In this document: positions 1 to 7,361 of the stretch, piece by piece
Layout of the letters: each line of letters starts with the position of its first letter
How positions within the stretch are numbered: position 1 is the first letter of the stretch
Origin: a virus
DNA: 44,484 bases
Virus record (IMG/VR): IMGVR_UViG_3300047094_001722
Span: 1-44,484 of that record
Direction: 5' to 3' (one strand)
Notes under the pieces: model-generated
Told to the model about the DNA's origin: nothing
Database searches by the model: none
The model's input: only the letters and a program-made list of their open reading frames with translations
Translations under genes and position numbers: made by a program

Positions 1-127
1 ACGCCCCGGTGCCGACGACCGGCAGCCAGTTCTTTTCGTGCCGACCGCTGACCGGCTCGTCGAGCAGCGTGGCGTCGATCATGCTGCCCGTGTGCGGCAG
101 CAGTGTGGCCGTGGCGATCCTGCACGT
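1..127. repeat. Terminal direct repeat, left copy (circular-assembly overlap)
   Basis: These 127 bases are identical, base for base, to 44358-44484. An exact overlap of this odd length is typical of a de Bruijn assembler closing a circle with a k-mer of 127 (inference). A reading frame passes through the join without interruption, which supports a circular or circularly permuted molecule rather than a biological terminal repeat. Confidence 0.95.
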
Positions 128-652
128 ACCGTCCCGGCCAGCCCAGTTTCGTACTGTCGCACTCACCCGGATCTCGCCGTCGATTACGTTGAGCCGGCAA
201 TCCTCAAAGCCCTGAACGGGATAGTCGGATTTCGTGTAGATCGGATCCGGCATGACAGAGGGCGACGACGCGACCGCCAGACCGGCATCCAACTGCACAA
301 GAATGTTGGACGTGCGGATGCGGTCACCGTCCTCTGGCGGGATTACATACTGCCCGTCGACGATGCGGTAGTTGCTCGAACGCACGATCGCCAGATAGCC
401 GTCGTCGTGCGAAATGATTGTCGGGTTGAAAGTCGACCAGCCGTCTGCTGCTGGCTCAACGTCAAACCGGCGGAACCGGCACGCGACGAGCTCGTCGATC
501 GTCTGCGTGTACCAAGTGCGGTTTCGTCGCACGAGCCGCTCCTTCTCCGGAGTCAGTTCCATGCCGAGCATCCGCTCGCACGCCCGCCGGCCAGCGTCGA
601 GCTCGCCCGCGTAGTACGCGTGCACGGCCAGCTGGTGGAGGTGCTCGAGCAT
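1..652 (-). CDS. Glycosidase-like beta-propeller protein, N-terminal part (continues at 44357)
   Basis: This is the first part of a 355-residue protein that starts at ATG 652, runs left to base 1, and continues at 44357 down to the TGA at 43942. The start is preceded by GAGGA, and the upstream stop (660-662) lies inside that site. Residues 1-55 look helical, possibly TPR-like. From about residue 70 the sequence resembles GH130/GH43-type five-bladed propellers: FNPTII (75-80), GFEDCRL (148-154) and, after the join, HEKNW (205-209). From memory such proteins sit beside glycosyltransferases in phages and giant viruses; whether they hydrolyse, phosphorylate or only bind glycans is unknown. The methyltransferase and GT2 genes follow directly downstream, which suggests a shared role in glycan handling. 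Confidence 0.75.
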   Translation of the reverse strand, partial: MLEHLHQLAVHAYYAGELDAGRRACERMLGMELTPEKERLVRRNRTWYTQTIDELVACRFRRFDVEPAADGWSTFNPTIISHDDGYLAIVRSSNYRIVDGQYVIPPEDGDRIRTSNILVQLDAGLAVASSPSVMPDPIYTKSDYPVQGFEDCRLNVIDGEIRVSATVRNWAGRDGTCRIATATLLPHTGSMIDATLLDEPVSGRHEKNWLPVVGTGA

Positions 653-659
653 CGGTTCC

Positions 660-1307
660 TCACGAATTGGCGGCAGACTTGATCGCAGCCCTGAGCGTGG
701 CGTTGCTGCCTACGGCCGCGATCACGTCGTTGATCGTGAGCGAGCCGGTAGGGCCGGTCGGGCCGGCAATCGACACAGCTGACGGCCACTGATCGTTTGT
801 TTTTGGGCCGAAAAACTGTTTTCCTGTGATGTCGAACGCCAAGTCACCATTCTGGCCCACATTGGTGTTTGGTGGGCCGGCAACTGCGACGATCGTCGAA
901 CCTGCGACGCCGCTCGGCCCCGTCGCGCCACCGCTACCGGTCGGCCCCGTGTAGCTCTGCCCGGCCGGGCCGGTTGCTCCGGTGGATCCAGGCGGCCCCT
1001 GAGAACCGGTCTGCAGTTGCAGCGGCGAGCCCCATAAGCCGTCGGTTTTTGGGCCGTACAGCCTGCCGTTGGTCGTGTCGAGCCAGAAGTCGCGGCTGTT
1101 GCCGAACCCGTCAGACGGGGCACCGGACCCTCCGTAGAACTGCGAGCCGTCCGCGCCGCGCGGGCCAGTCACGCCGGTGGCCGGAAGCCACGCGGATCCG
1201 CTCCACGCGAGCACTTGATTGGCAGCCGGCGCCGTCGCCGATACGGCTCGGCCCTGCAACTGCGTCGCGTTGCCGCTCAGGGTGGCTGGGATAGAAAAAT
1301 ACGGCAT
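660..1307 (-). CDS. Collagen-like fibre protein with LYGPK module
   Basis: This 215-residue protein has a start at ATG 1307 with GGAG upstream. Residues 1-50 contain a module ([17 protein letters not shown]) that recurs nearly unchanged at the N-terminus of the 666-residue protein at 4490-6490. Next come a domain ending in GRLYGPK, a short collagen-like stretch of G-X-Y triplets (about residues 104-140), a second FFGPK-type domain, and a short helical C-terminus. Collagen-like triplets form trimeric rods in phage fibres, so a tail or head fibre is likely. It ends just before the glycosidase-like gene, whose start follows at 652. The receptor is unknown. Confidence 0.8.
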   Translation of the reverse strand: MPYFSIPATLSGNATQLQGRAVSATAPAANQVLAWSGSAWLPATGVTGPRGADGSQFYGGSGAPSDGFGNSRDFWLDTTNGRLYGPKTDGLWGSPLQLQTGSQGPPGSTGATGPAGQSYTGPTGSGGATGPSGVAGSTIVAVAGPPNTNVGQNGDLAFDITGKQFFGPKTNDQWPSAVSIAGPTGPTGSLTINDVIAAVGSNATLRAAIKSAANS

Positions 1308-1369
1308 AACGTCTTACTCCCGGGATTGTTCTGCCACACCGAGCCGCAGACTGAAATAGAGGATATGCC

Positions 1370-1687
1370 CTACAGCGCCGCCGCCTCGAGGAACGCTTGA
1401 TCGACCCAAAGGCCCGTAGCCTCGTTCAGCACAAAACCTTCGCCCGGGCACGGCGGAATGAAGCCATCGAGCCGCTCGTCGTACGTGTATCCAATCCCCG
1501 CGTAGTTCAACCGGAACGGCACGCCGCCGTTGAGATGCTGCCCGCCGAGAGTGTGGTAGCTGGTGCGCAGGCAGCGAAGACCGACCGCCGCAGCGTAGTG
1601 CGACTCCCAATCGCCAGTTGTCTCGTCGTTGCCGACAATCACATCTGTAACTACGTTGTTTTCGTCGATAAATGCGTAGTGTGCCAT
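1370..1687 (-). CDS. Conserved small phage structural protein (IDENNVVTDVIV family)
   Basis: This 105-residue protein starts at ATG 1687 behind AGGTGAG. The opening AHYAFIDENNVVTDVIV and the later FRLNYAGIGYTYDERLDGFIPP pattern match a small family that I recall as widespread in marine and freshwater phages, usually among fibre genes. No catalytic motif is visible. It lies between the polyglycine protein and the 215-residue collagen-like protein, which supports a virion or fibre-assembly role. Family recognition is from memory; the molecular role is not known. Confidence 0.8.
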   Translation of the reverse strand: MAHYAFIDENNVVTDVIVGNDETTGDWESHYAAAVGLRCLRTSYHTLGGQHLNGGVPFRLNYAGIGYTYDERLDGFIPPCPGEGFVLNEATGLWVDQAFLEAAAL

Positions 1688-1694
1688 TGCGGTC

Positions 1695-2546
1695 TCACCT
1701 AAACGTGACGGTGCCAGTGCCAGCGGTGATCGTGGTTATCTTGTCAGATCCGCTTGTGGTCGTGGTGGCTGTCAGACCAACGCCAACAGTCAGGTTCAAC
1801 CCAGCCGCATAACGAAGGACGACCACGCCAGAGCCGCCAGCCGCTCCGGCTGCGTTTGCGGGCGATGCTCCGCCGCCGCCACCGCCGCCAGTGGAGGCCG
1901 AGCCTGCCGAACCGGCCCCGGTAGTTCCTCCGTTGCCGCCGCCGCCCGTGCCGCCACTCCCTGCTGTCGTTACGTTGTTCGCGTTGTTGTTCCCGCCAGC
2001 ACCACCACCGCCGCCAAAGGCGGCGCTACTCACAGGAGTCGTGCTCTGCCTGCCAGCGCCTCCGCTTCCGCCTGCCGAGGTCGTTGCATCACCGCCCTGC
2101 GCGCCAGCACCGCCACCGCCACCGCCGTGAAGGAAATTCGTATTTGTTGTTGCTCCCAGACCCCCGCTAAACCCTTGGTGCGGAAACAGGGACACTTGGC
2201 GAGGCGATGAACCAATGACTCCCGGCCCCGTCCCCATTTGAAAATAAGTCGTGCCCGCAGAGCCGCCGCCGCCGGTGGCAGTGAAGTCGTGAAAACGCGA
2301 CCAGTTCCCAATCGCGCCAGCCGCACCGCCGCCACCAATTCGCACCGTGTACAGCACGCCCAGGATGACCTCCGTGCTGGAATCCACGACGCCGCCTCCA
2401 CCACCGCCACCACCTACACGGGTCGAGGCCGAACCGCTAGCGCCACCTCCTCCACCACCGACGACCAGCGCTCTTATAGTGCGGCTGATCGACGCCCGTA
2501 GACGAGAGGCACTCGCCAGCGACCTGGATGCGTTGCGGATCGTCAT
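1695..2546 (-). CDS. Polyglycine-rich fibre/adhesin-like protein
   Basis: This 283-residue protein starts at ATG 2546, giving an ATGA overlap with the upstream gene. From residue 29 on it is dominated by glycine tracts (GGGGGG blocks) separated by short sequences, with small ordered segments such as VLYTVRIGGGGAAG and GGSGVVVLRY near residue 245. Glycine-rich proteins of this kind can fold as polyglycine type II helix sandwiches, as in the T4-like adhesin gp38 (known for that family; inference here). A role as fibre tip or adhesin is plausible from composition and position. The repetitive sequence is also prone to recombination or assembly error. Confidence 0.75.
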   Translation of the reverse strand: MTIRNASRSLASASRLRASISRTIRALVVGGGGGGASGSASTRVGGGGGGGGVVDSSTEVILGVLYTVRIGGGGAAGAIGNWSRFHDFTATGGGGSAGTTYFQMGTGPGVIGSSPRQVSLFPHQGFSGGLGATTNTNFLHGGGGGGAGAQGGDATTSAGGSGGAGRQSTTPVSSAAFGGGGGAGGNNNANNVTTAGSGGTGGGGNGGTTGAGSAGSASTGGGGGGGASPANAAGAAGGSGVVVLRYAAGLNLTVGVGLTATTTTSGSDKITTITAGTGTVTFR

Positions 2547-2869
2547 GTGATCTCCACGCCGTAGGCGTGAAACGCCACGTCTGTAGCACCGGCAAATACA
2601 CTCACAACGTCAGTCGCCGCCAGCGTCACGCCGAGCGTGAGCGTCACCGTGTCGTTTGCAGGCAGTGCAGCGTCGTAAACCAGATACTGCGATGTTGCGA
2701 TGGAAGCACCAGCGGGTCGCACGGCGATCCGATAGGTGGTCGCCGTCGCTGCTATGTTGCACACCGTGATTGTTGAGACAATCGCCTGGGCAGACGGCAC
2801 AGTGTAGAGCGAGGCCAGCGTGTTAGCCGCTGGGCTGGTTTGCCCGAGAACTTTGTGCGTCTGTGGCAT
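2543..2869 (-). CDS. Small predicted structural protein
   Basis: This 108-residue protein starts at ATG 2869 and ends inside the start of the next gene (ATGA). The sequence is rich in Thr, Ala and Val, with alternating hydrophobic residues that suggest an all-beta fold (for example STITVCNIAATATTYRIAVRP and DTVTLTLGVTL). Similar small beta proteins occur beside collagen-like fibres in environmental phages, by recollection. No enzyme motif is seen. It is probably a virion component or a domain that joins the fibre genes on either side. Confidence 0.65.
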   Translation of the reverse strand: MPQTHKVLGQTSPAANTLASLYTVPSAQAIVSTITVCNIAATATTYRIAVRPAGASIATSQYLVYDAALPANDTVTLTLGVTLAATDVVSVFAGATDVAFHAYGVEIT

Positions 2870-2870
2870 G

Positions 2871-3998
2871 TCAGCCTCCCATCAAGAGAAACGGGTGTAT
2901 GAAGTCAGGCGAAGCCGCAGACGAAGCCGCCGCGACCGCCGAAGAAAAGTCGCTCACCTGCGCCGCCGTGATCGTCAGCGGATCGCTGCCTACTGCGGCG
3001 TGACTGCTGGCGTGGCTGGTGGGAGTTCTGCTGTTCGTCAATCGTGCGTCGCCAGTCAGCACGACGTTGGTGCTAAGGCGAGAATCAGACAACGTGCCCG
3101 ACACCAGATCACTTGCGTCTGTTGTTGCCGTCGCCGAGGAACCGGTCGCGCCCGTCGGCCCAGTAACGGTAGACGCGGCGCCAACCGCACCAGTCGCACC
3201 CGTCGGACCGGCAACGGTGGACGCCTGCCCTTGGCTTCCCGTTGCGCCCGTTGGACCCGTCACTGTTGACGCTGCACCGGCAGGGCCTGTGCTTCCCGTT
3301 GGACCCGTCACTGTTGACGCCTCTCCAGTCGCGCCCGTCGGCCCTGTCACCGTTGACGCGGCGCCAGTGCTCCCGGTCGGCCCTGTCACGGTAGAGGCAG
3401 CCCCCGCAGGACCTGCCGCGCCCGTCGGGCCGGTGACGGTAGATGCAGCGCCAGCGATTCCGGCAGGCCCGGTCGCTCCGTCGTTACCTTGGGCACCCGT
3501 GCTGCCGGTAGCTCCGACGGCGCCGTCGCTTCCACGCGCGCCCGTCGGCCCTGTGATGCTTTGGCCCGGCACTCCAGTCGGCCCCGTGCCGCCGACGCTT
3601 CCAGACGAACCAGTCGGACCACGCTCGCCAGCTGCTCCAGTCGGTCCCGTGATCGATTGACCGGCTGCGCCGGCTGGGCCTGTGATTGATTGGCCAGGTG
3701 CTCCGGTCGGACCGGAGGCGCCGGTCGGGCCGACGATCGACTCGCCCGCCACGCCCGACGGCCCGGTGGGTCCTGTTACGTTCGATGCAGCGCCGGTAGG
3801 TCCGACCGCGCCGACTTCGCCCTGCACGCCGCGTGGCCCGGTGACGCCGACGTCACCTCGAGGCCCAGTCGGCCCGACGCCAGCCAGCTGCACGGCGAAC
3901 GTCTGCCCGTTCGTGATCGTCGGGGCAATGCCTGTTGCCCCGGTGATGTTCACGGCGAACGGGGCTGGCCCTGTGACGGTGACGCGAATGTCGCTCAC
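2871..3998 (-). CDS. Long collagen-like fibre protein
   Basis: This 375-residue protein starts at GTG 3998, which overlaps the upstream TGA (GTGA). A short beta N-terminus (residues 1-40) is followed by about 230 residues of G-X-Y triplets, mostly GPT and GAT, in a loose block pattern [12 protein letters not shown]. The C-terminal 100 residues form a non-collagen domain ([12 protein letters not shown]..) of the type that ends phage tail fibres and may nucleate the trimer. Thr in the Y position of GPT is the glycan site in some bacterial collagens such as BclA. That parallel, together with the GT2 and methyltransferase genes nearby, makes glycosylation worth testing. Confidence 0.85.
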   Translation of the reverse strand: MSDIRVTVTGPAPFAVNITGATGIAPTITNGQTFAVQLAGVGPTGPRGDVGVTGPRGVQGEVGAVGPTGAASNVTGPTGPSGVAGESIVGPTGASGPTGAPGQSITGPAGAAGQSITGPTGAAGERGPTGSSGSVGGTGPTGVPGQSITGPTGARGSDGAVGATGSTGAQGNDGATGPAGIAGAASTVTGPTGAAGPAGAASTVTGPTGSTGAASTVTGPTGATGEASTVTGPTGSTGPAGAASTVTGPTGATGSQGQASTVAGPTGATGAVGAASTVTGPTGATGSSATATTDASDLVSGTLSDSRLSTNVVLTGDARLTNSRTPTSHASSHAAVGSDPLTITAAQVSDFSSAVAAASSAASPDFIHPFLLMGG

Positions 3999-4348
3999 GG
4001 TGCCCTCAACGTGAACGTGCCAGAAATCGCTGCCCGATCAAGAGCAGATGACCGCAAGAACCAACGGTAGCTCTTGGCGAGCGAAAGCCCCTTGATGGTC
4101 GACGCTGCAAGCGAAAGCGTGATGGCGCCGACCGAATCGTTGACGCGAGCGATTGACCAAGTCGCCGCCGGTGCTGGCGTTGCAGCGATTGCGGCCGCGT
4201 AGCCGGCGGTCGTGTCTTCGTAAATCATCGCCGTCAGTGTGTCGCCCACAGTCGAAAAGCCGAGGGACCCAGTGATCGAAATGCCGTCGACGTGGGCGAC
4301 GACAACGTCCAGGGTGCCGGGCAGTTGCGTGTATTTAGCGGTGCTCAT
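3995..4348 (-). CDS. Small predicted structural protein
   Basis: This 117-residue protein starts at ATG 4348 and overlaps the next gene by GTGA. The sequence looks all-beta with many small residues ([20 protein letters not shown]). Its general style resembles the 167-residue protein at 29868-30371, but I cannot demonstrate homology by eye. It lies between the two largest collagen-like genes and so probably belongs to the fibre complex. No catalytic or metal-binding motif is visible. Confidence 0.65.
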   Translation of the reverse strand: MSTAKYTQLPGTLDVVVAHVDGISITGSLGFSTVGDTLTAMIYEDTTAGYAAAIAATPAPAATWSIARVNDSVGAITLSLAASTIKGLSLAKSYRWFLRSSALDRAAISGTFTLRAP

Positions 4349-4352
4349 AGTC

Positions 4353-4484
4353 TCACCCGAGAGTGTTGCTGGTCGTCTTGCCGATCGCCCACCGCATCGC
4401 AGCCGCCGAGGTGCGCGCCGCGATCACGCCACACGCTGCGGCGGCTGTCAGGATCGCGGCGAGGTAGATAGGCTGTCGGACCAT
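4353..4484 (-). CDS. Very small putative membrane protein
   Basis: An ATG at 4484 opens a 43-residue frame (MVRQPIYLAAILTAAAACGV... ending ..SNTLG) that stops at 4353. It fits exactly between the stop of the 666-residue fibre gene and the start of the next gene. One hydrophobic stretch (about residues 6-22) could cross a membrane. The ribosome site is weak. The tight packing of this genome favours a real gene, but length alone gives little support. Confidence 0.45.
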   Translation of the reverse strand: MVRQPIYLAAILTAAAACGVIAARTSAAAMRWAIGKTTSNTLG

Positions 4485-4489
4485 AGTGC

Positions 4490-6490
4490 CTACTGAACGA
4501 GTTGCAGAGCGGCGAAGTTGCGACTACCGCAGTCGTTGCTGTTGTCGCCGGTGAACTTCCAGCGATAAGCACGGTAGTTTGCTGGCAACGGCAAGCTAAA
4601 GTTTTGCGTCTGCCAATAGCTGCCCCAAGTCTGGCCCGCGACGGTGTGCAGCACCGTCCACGAAGACAGGTCATCGGAACCTTCAAACGTCCAATTATTG
4701 ACACCAGCCCAAAACGCATTTCCACCAATCCCAACCGTATAGCCGCTGATGAGCGACTTTTGACCCTCTGGAAACGCATACTGCGGCGCGTCGAATACGC
4801 TGCTGCCACCGCACAGGTTTACGCTGACCGCTGCCCAAGAGACATTTCCGCCCTGTGCGAACACTGTCCACTTCTCAACAAAATCAACGGCGCGCACCGA
4901 TGATGTCAGACCGGCAGTGCCAGACGGAGAAGTGTCGCCGGTCATCGCAGGGATCGGTCGAAAGATGCCGCTGCTGGGTGTCACAGCAGCACTTGCCGCC
5001 GACCACGCGCCCTGCCCGATTCCGTTGATGGCAGCCGCACGAAATCGGACCGGGGTGCCGTTTGTCAGTCCGGTGACAGAGGTGCCGAGATGCGTAGCAC
5101 CGCTCGCCGCGTAGGTTGTCCAAGTCGAGCCGTCGTTGGTCGAAAACTGCAACGCTTGATCTGTGATCGGAGTCTGGGCCAGCACGCCAGTTGGCAGCGT
5201 CCACGCCACCACTGCTGACTGATTTCCAGCGGTTGCTACCACGTTTGTCGGTGCGCCCGGCTTGAAGAAATTCCAGCGTGCATCGTCGCTGCCAGAGCCG
5301 CCGCCGCCACCCCCCGTTGCTGACAACACGCCGTCCGTAATCGTCAGATTAGCGCCAACCTTGATGCCGCCGAGGACTGTGTCTGAGGCTGTCGGCAACG
5401 TGTAGGAGCCGCCAGCGCCTGTCGGCCCGGTCACCGTTGACGCTGCACCAGTCGGGCCTGTTGCCCCAACACCAGTCGGACCAGTTGGCCCCTGGGCTGT
5501 TGACGCCGCGCCAGTAGGCCCCGTCGCTCCAACACCCGTAGGGCCAGTTGGCCCCTGCTCTGTTGACGCCGCGCCAGTGGGTCCGGTTGCCCCAATACCA
5601 GTCGGACCTGCAACCCCAGTCGGGCCTGTCACGCTGCTCGAGGCACCTGTCGGTCCTGTAACAGAAGGTCCGGTCGCACCAGCCGGTCCGGTGACGTTGC
5701 TCGCAGCGCCGGTCGGCCCAGGTGGGATTGAGAAGTTAACGAGATAGCTGCCAGGCGAGACATTAACGAGCCCTGCCGCGGCCGGCGACGCGTTGTCCAC
5801 GTTGCCGATCGCCAGCACCGGCGTGACGCCCGTCGGACCAGTGACGTTGCTTGCGGCTCCAGTCGGGCCGGCTGGCAACACAAGCGACAACACCTGAGCT
5901 CCCGGCGCGCCCGAGAGCGACGCCGAAGCGATCGCTCCAACGCTCACGCTTCCAACCGACAGGAAATTTGGTGAGCCAGTCGGGCCGGTAGCGCCGATCC
6001 CAGTAGGCCCAGTGACGCTAGGGCCTGTCGCCCCCGTCGGGCCAGTGACATTGCTCGCAGCCCCAGTCGGGCCAGTAACGCTCGCCCCGGTGGCGCCGAC
6101 GCTTCCTGTCGCTCCGGTCGAACCGGCCCCGGTCGGACCAGTGGCCCCGGCACCCGTGGCTCCCGTCGGCCCCTGCGGGCCGCTCTGAAGCTGCAGGCCG
6201 CTGCCCCACGAGTTGCTTGCCTTCGGGCCGTAGAGCACGCCCGCATTGAAGTCGATGTAGTAGTCGCCACTGCGGCCGAGGCCAGACGATGGGCCTGTTG
6301 ATCCGCTGAAGATGAACCGTCCATCAACGCCAGCAGCGCCAGTCGGCCCCGTGGTGCCAGCCAGCGGCGCCCACGACGAGCCGTCCCACGTCAGCACCTG
6401 GCCGCCGGTCGGGCCGGTGGCCGCCACTGCGCGGCCCTGCAGCTGCGTCGCGTTGCCGCTTGTCGGTGATTGAATGCTGAAGTACGGCAC
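4490..6490 (-). CDS. Large collagen-like fibre with FN3-like and discoidin-like C-terminal domains
   Basis: This 666-residue protein begins at GTG 6490, sharing one base with the upstream TAG. That start matches the N-terminal module ([17 protein letters not shown]) shared with the 215-residue fibre protein. Order: the module, a VLYGPK domain, collagen triplets broken by two short ordered inserts (about residues 110-375), a polyglycine hinge, an FN3-like domain ([21 protein letters not shown]), and a C-terminal discoidin or F5/8-type domain ([22 protein letters not shown]). Domains of that last type often bind carbohydrate. This is the best candidate for the receptor-binding fibre in the region. 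Confidence 0.85.
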   Translation of the reverse strand: MPYFSIQSPTSGNATQLQGRAVAATGPTGGQVLTWDGSSWAPLAGTTGPTGAAGVDGRFIFSGSTGPSSGLGRSGDYYIDFNAGVLYGPKASNSWGSGLQLQSGPQGPTGATGAGATGPTGAGSTGATGSVGATGASVTGPTGAASNVTGPTGATGPSVTGPTGIGATGPTGSPNFLSVGSVSVGAIASASLSGAPGAQVLSLVLPAGPTGAASNVTGPTGVTPVLAIGNVDNASPAAAGLVNVSPGSYLVNFSIPPGPTGAASNVTGPAGATGPSVTGPTGASSSVTGPTGVAGPTGIGATGPTGAASTEQGPTGPTGVGATGPTGAASTAQGPTGPTGVGATGPTGAASTVTGPTGAGGSYTLPTASDTVLGGIKVGANLTITDGVLSATGGGGGGSGSDDARWNFFKPGAPTNVVATAGNQSAVVAWTLPTGVLAQTPITDQALQFSTNDGSTWTTYAASGATHLGTSVTGLTNGTPVRFRAAAINGIGQGAWSAASAAVTPSSGIFRPIPAMTGDTSPSGTAGLTSSVRAVDFVEKWTVFAQGGNVSWAAVSVNLCGGSSVFDAPQYAFPEGQKSLISGYTVGIGGNAFWAGVNNWTFEGSDDLSSWTVLHTVAGQTWGSYWQTQNFSLPLPANYRAYRWKFTGDNSNDCGSRNFAALQLVQ

Positions 6491-6843
6491 TATGGCACCA
6501 GCTGCGTGTGAATCTTGCGGATCTTCTGCTGTCTGTCTGCCCACACCCACGCGTTGCCGCTGAACGGCGCGAACACCTCGTAGACGGTGCCGTCAGCGTC
6601 GATCACACGGTCGCCCTTCTTCGGCACGGCCGACAGGTAGTCGGTCGAGATGAAGAAGTCGCGGCTCTCAATTCGCGTGATCGAGCCGCCTTGGTCCATC
6701 GACTCGTGACGCGTCATCCCCACCATTGCCGGCACAGACAATGGCACGAGCGAGCCCAGGCCCTTGTATTCCACCTGCACCGACAGATGCCTGTCGGCTT
6801 GCTGCCGGAACCACGCTGCGCCCTGCGAGATGAGATCCTGCAT
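6490..6843 (-). CDS. Head-tail joining / neck-like protein
   Basis: This 117-residue protein starts at ATG 6843. It has an N-terminal helix ([15 protein letters not shown]) followed by a beta-rich part with [16 protein letters not shown]. This resembles small lambda FII-like or phage head-tail attachment proteins, which open with a helix and carry such a barrel. It sits after the capsid and decoration genes, where a joining protein is expected. The assignment rests on position and general form rather than on a diagnostic motif. Confidence 0.55.
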   Translation of the reverse strand: MQDLISQGAAWFRQQADRHLSVQVEYKGLGSLVPLSVPAMVGMTRHESMDQGGSITRIESRDFFISTDYLSAVPKKGDRVIDADGTVYEVFAPFSGNAWVWADRQQKIRKIHTQLVP

Positions 6844-6950
6844 GACTGCGTGTTACCCAGAGAAAGCCGAACTCCAAATAGAGCCACCGAGGCCGTGCGG
6901 CCGGCACGATTGCCAAGCCGCACGGCCCCAAGCCGCCCGAGGGCGAAACG

Positions 6951-7265
6951 TCAGGCGCCGGGAACCAGCAGCACGTTCACGAATGCGTCGCCGCTGGCCT
7001 TGGCCGAAGCAGCGAAGCCCATCGCGGTGCCCGTGACGCCGGTCACGGCCTGCCCCTGGTAGAGGTAGACCTTCGCACCTTGCGCGATCACGCCGGCCGG
7101 AGCCGTGATGCTGAAGATGCCTTCGACATTCAGGTTACCGAGCTCGTTCGCAGCGATCGGCCGCGAGGCCACGCCGACGATCGAGCCAACAACCACCGCT
7201 TCACCCGCGGCCACGCCCGTGGTGGGCGTGAACCGGATCTTGTCACCTTCGTACTCGTAAGACAC
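6951..7265 (-). CDS. DUF2190-type capsid decoration protein
   Basis: This 104-residue protein has a start at GTG 7265 with GAGGTGATCA upstream. The pattern (EGDKIRFTPTTGVAAGEAVVVGSIVGVASRPIAA.., then FSITAPAGVIAQGAKVYLY and a C-terminal GDAFVNVLLVP) is typical of DUF2190 proteins. These are small beta proteins found directly after the major capsid gene; some were named RecA/RadA-like by mistake, and they probably stabilise capsids. The position directly behind the protease-capsid fusion agrees. Confidence 0.8.
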   Translation of the reverse strand: MSYEYEGDKIRFTPTTGVAAGEAVVVGSIVGVASRPIAANELGNLNVEGIFSITAPAGVIAQGAKVYLYQGQAVTGVTGTAMGFAASAKASGDAFVNVLLVPGA

Positions 7266-7361
7266 TGATCACCTCGTTTCTGGAGAATGGAAAACTGTTT
7301 CGGTCGTCATGCCGGCCGGCGGCGCTTGGGCACGCCGCCGACCGGCTACGGTTTGTCACGC

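Noticed and set aside
1-127. Biological direct terminal repeat (T7-like)
   Set aside because: A 127-base exact overlap equals a common maximum assembler k-mer and a gene runs through it, so assembly closure is the simpler explanation.
38-682. 214-residue plus-strand frame at the left end
   Set aside because: It lies opposite the glycosidase-like gene, which has a ribosome site, family motifs and continuity over the join. The plus frame is Arg/Val-rich without motifs.
3019-3660. Long plus-strand frame with repeating [11 protein letters not shown]
   Set aside because: It is the antisense shadow of the collagen triplets of the gene at 2871-3998; the repeats keep all frames open. The same holds for the other plus-strand frames over the fibre genes.
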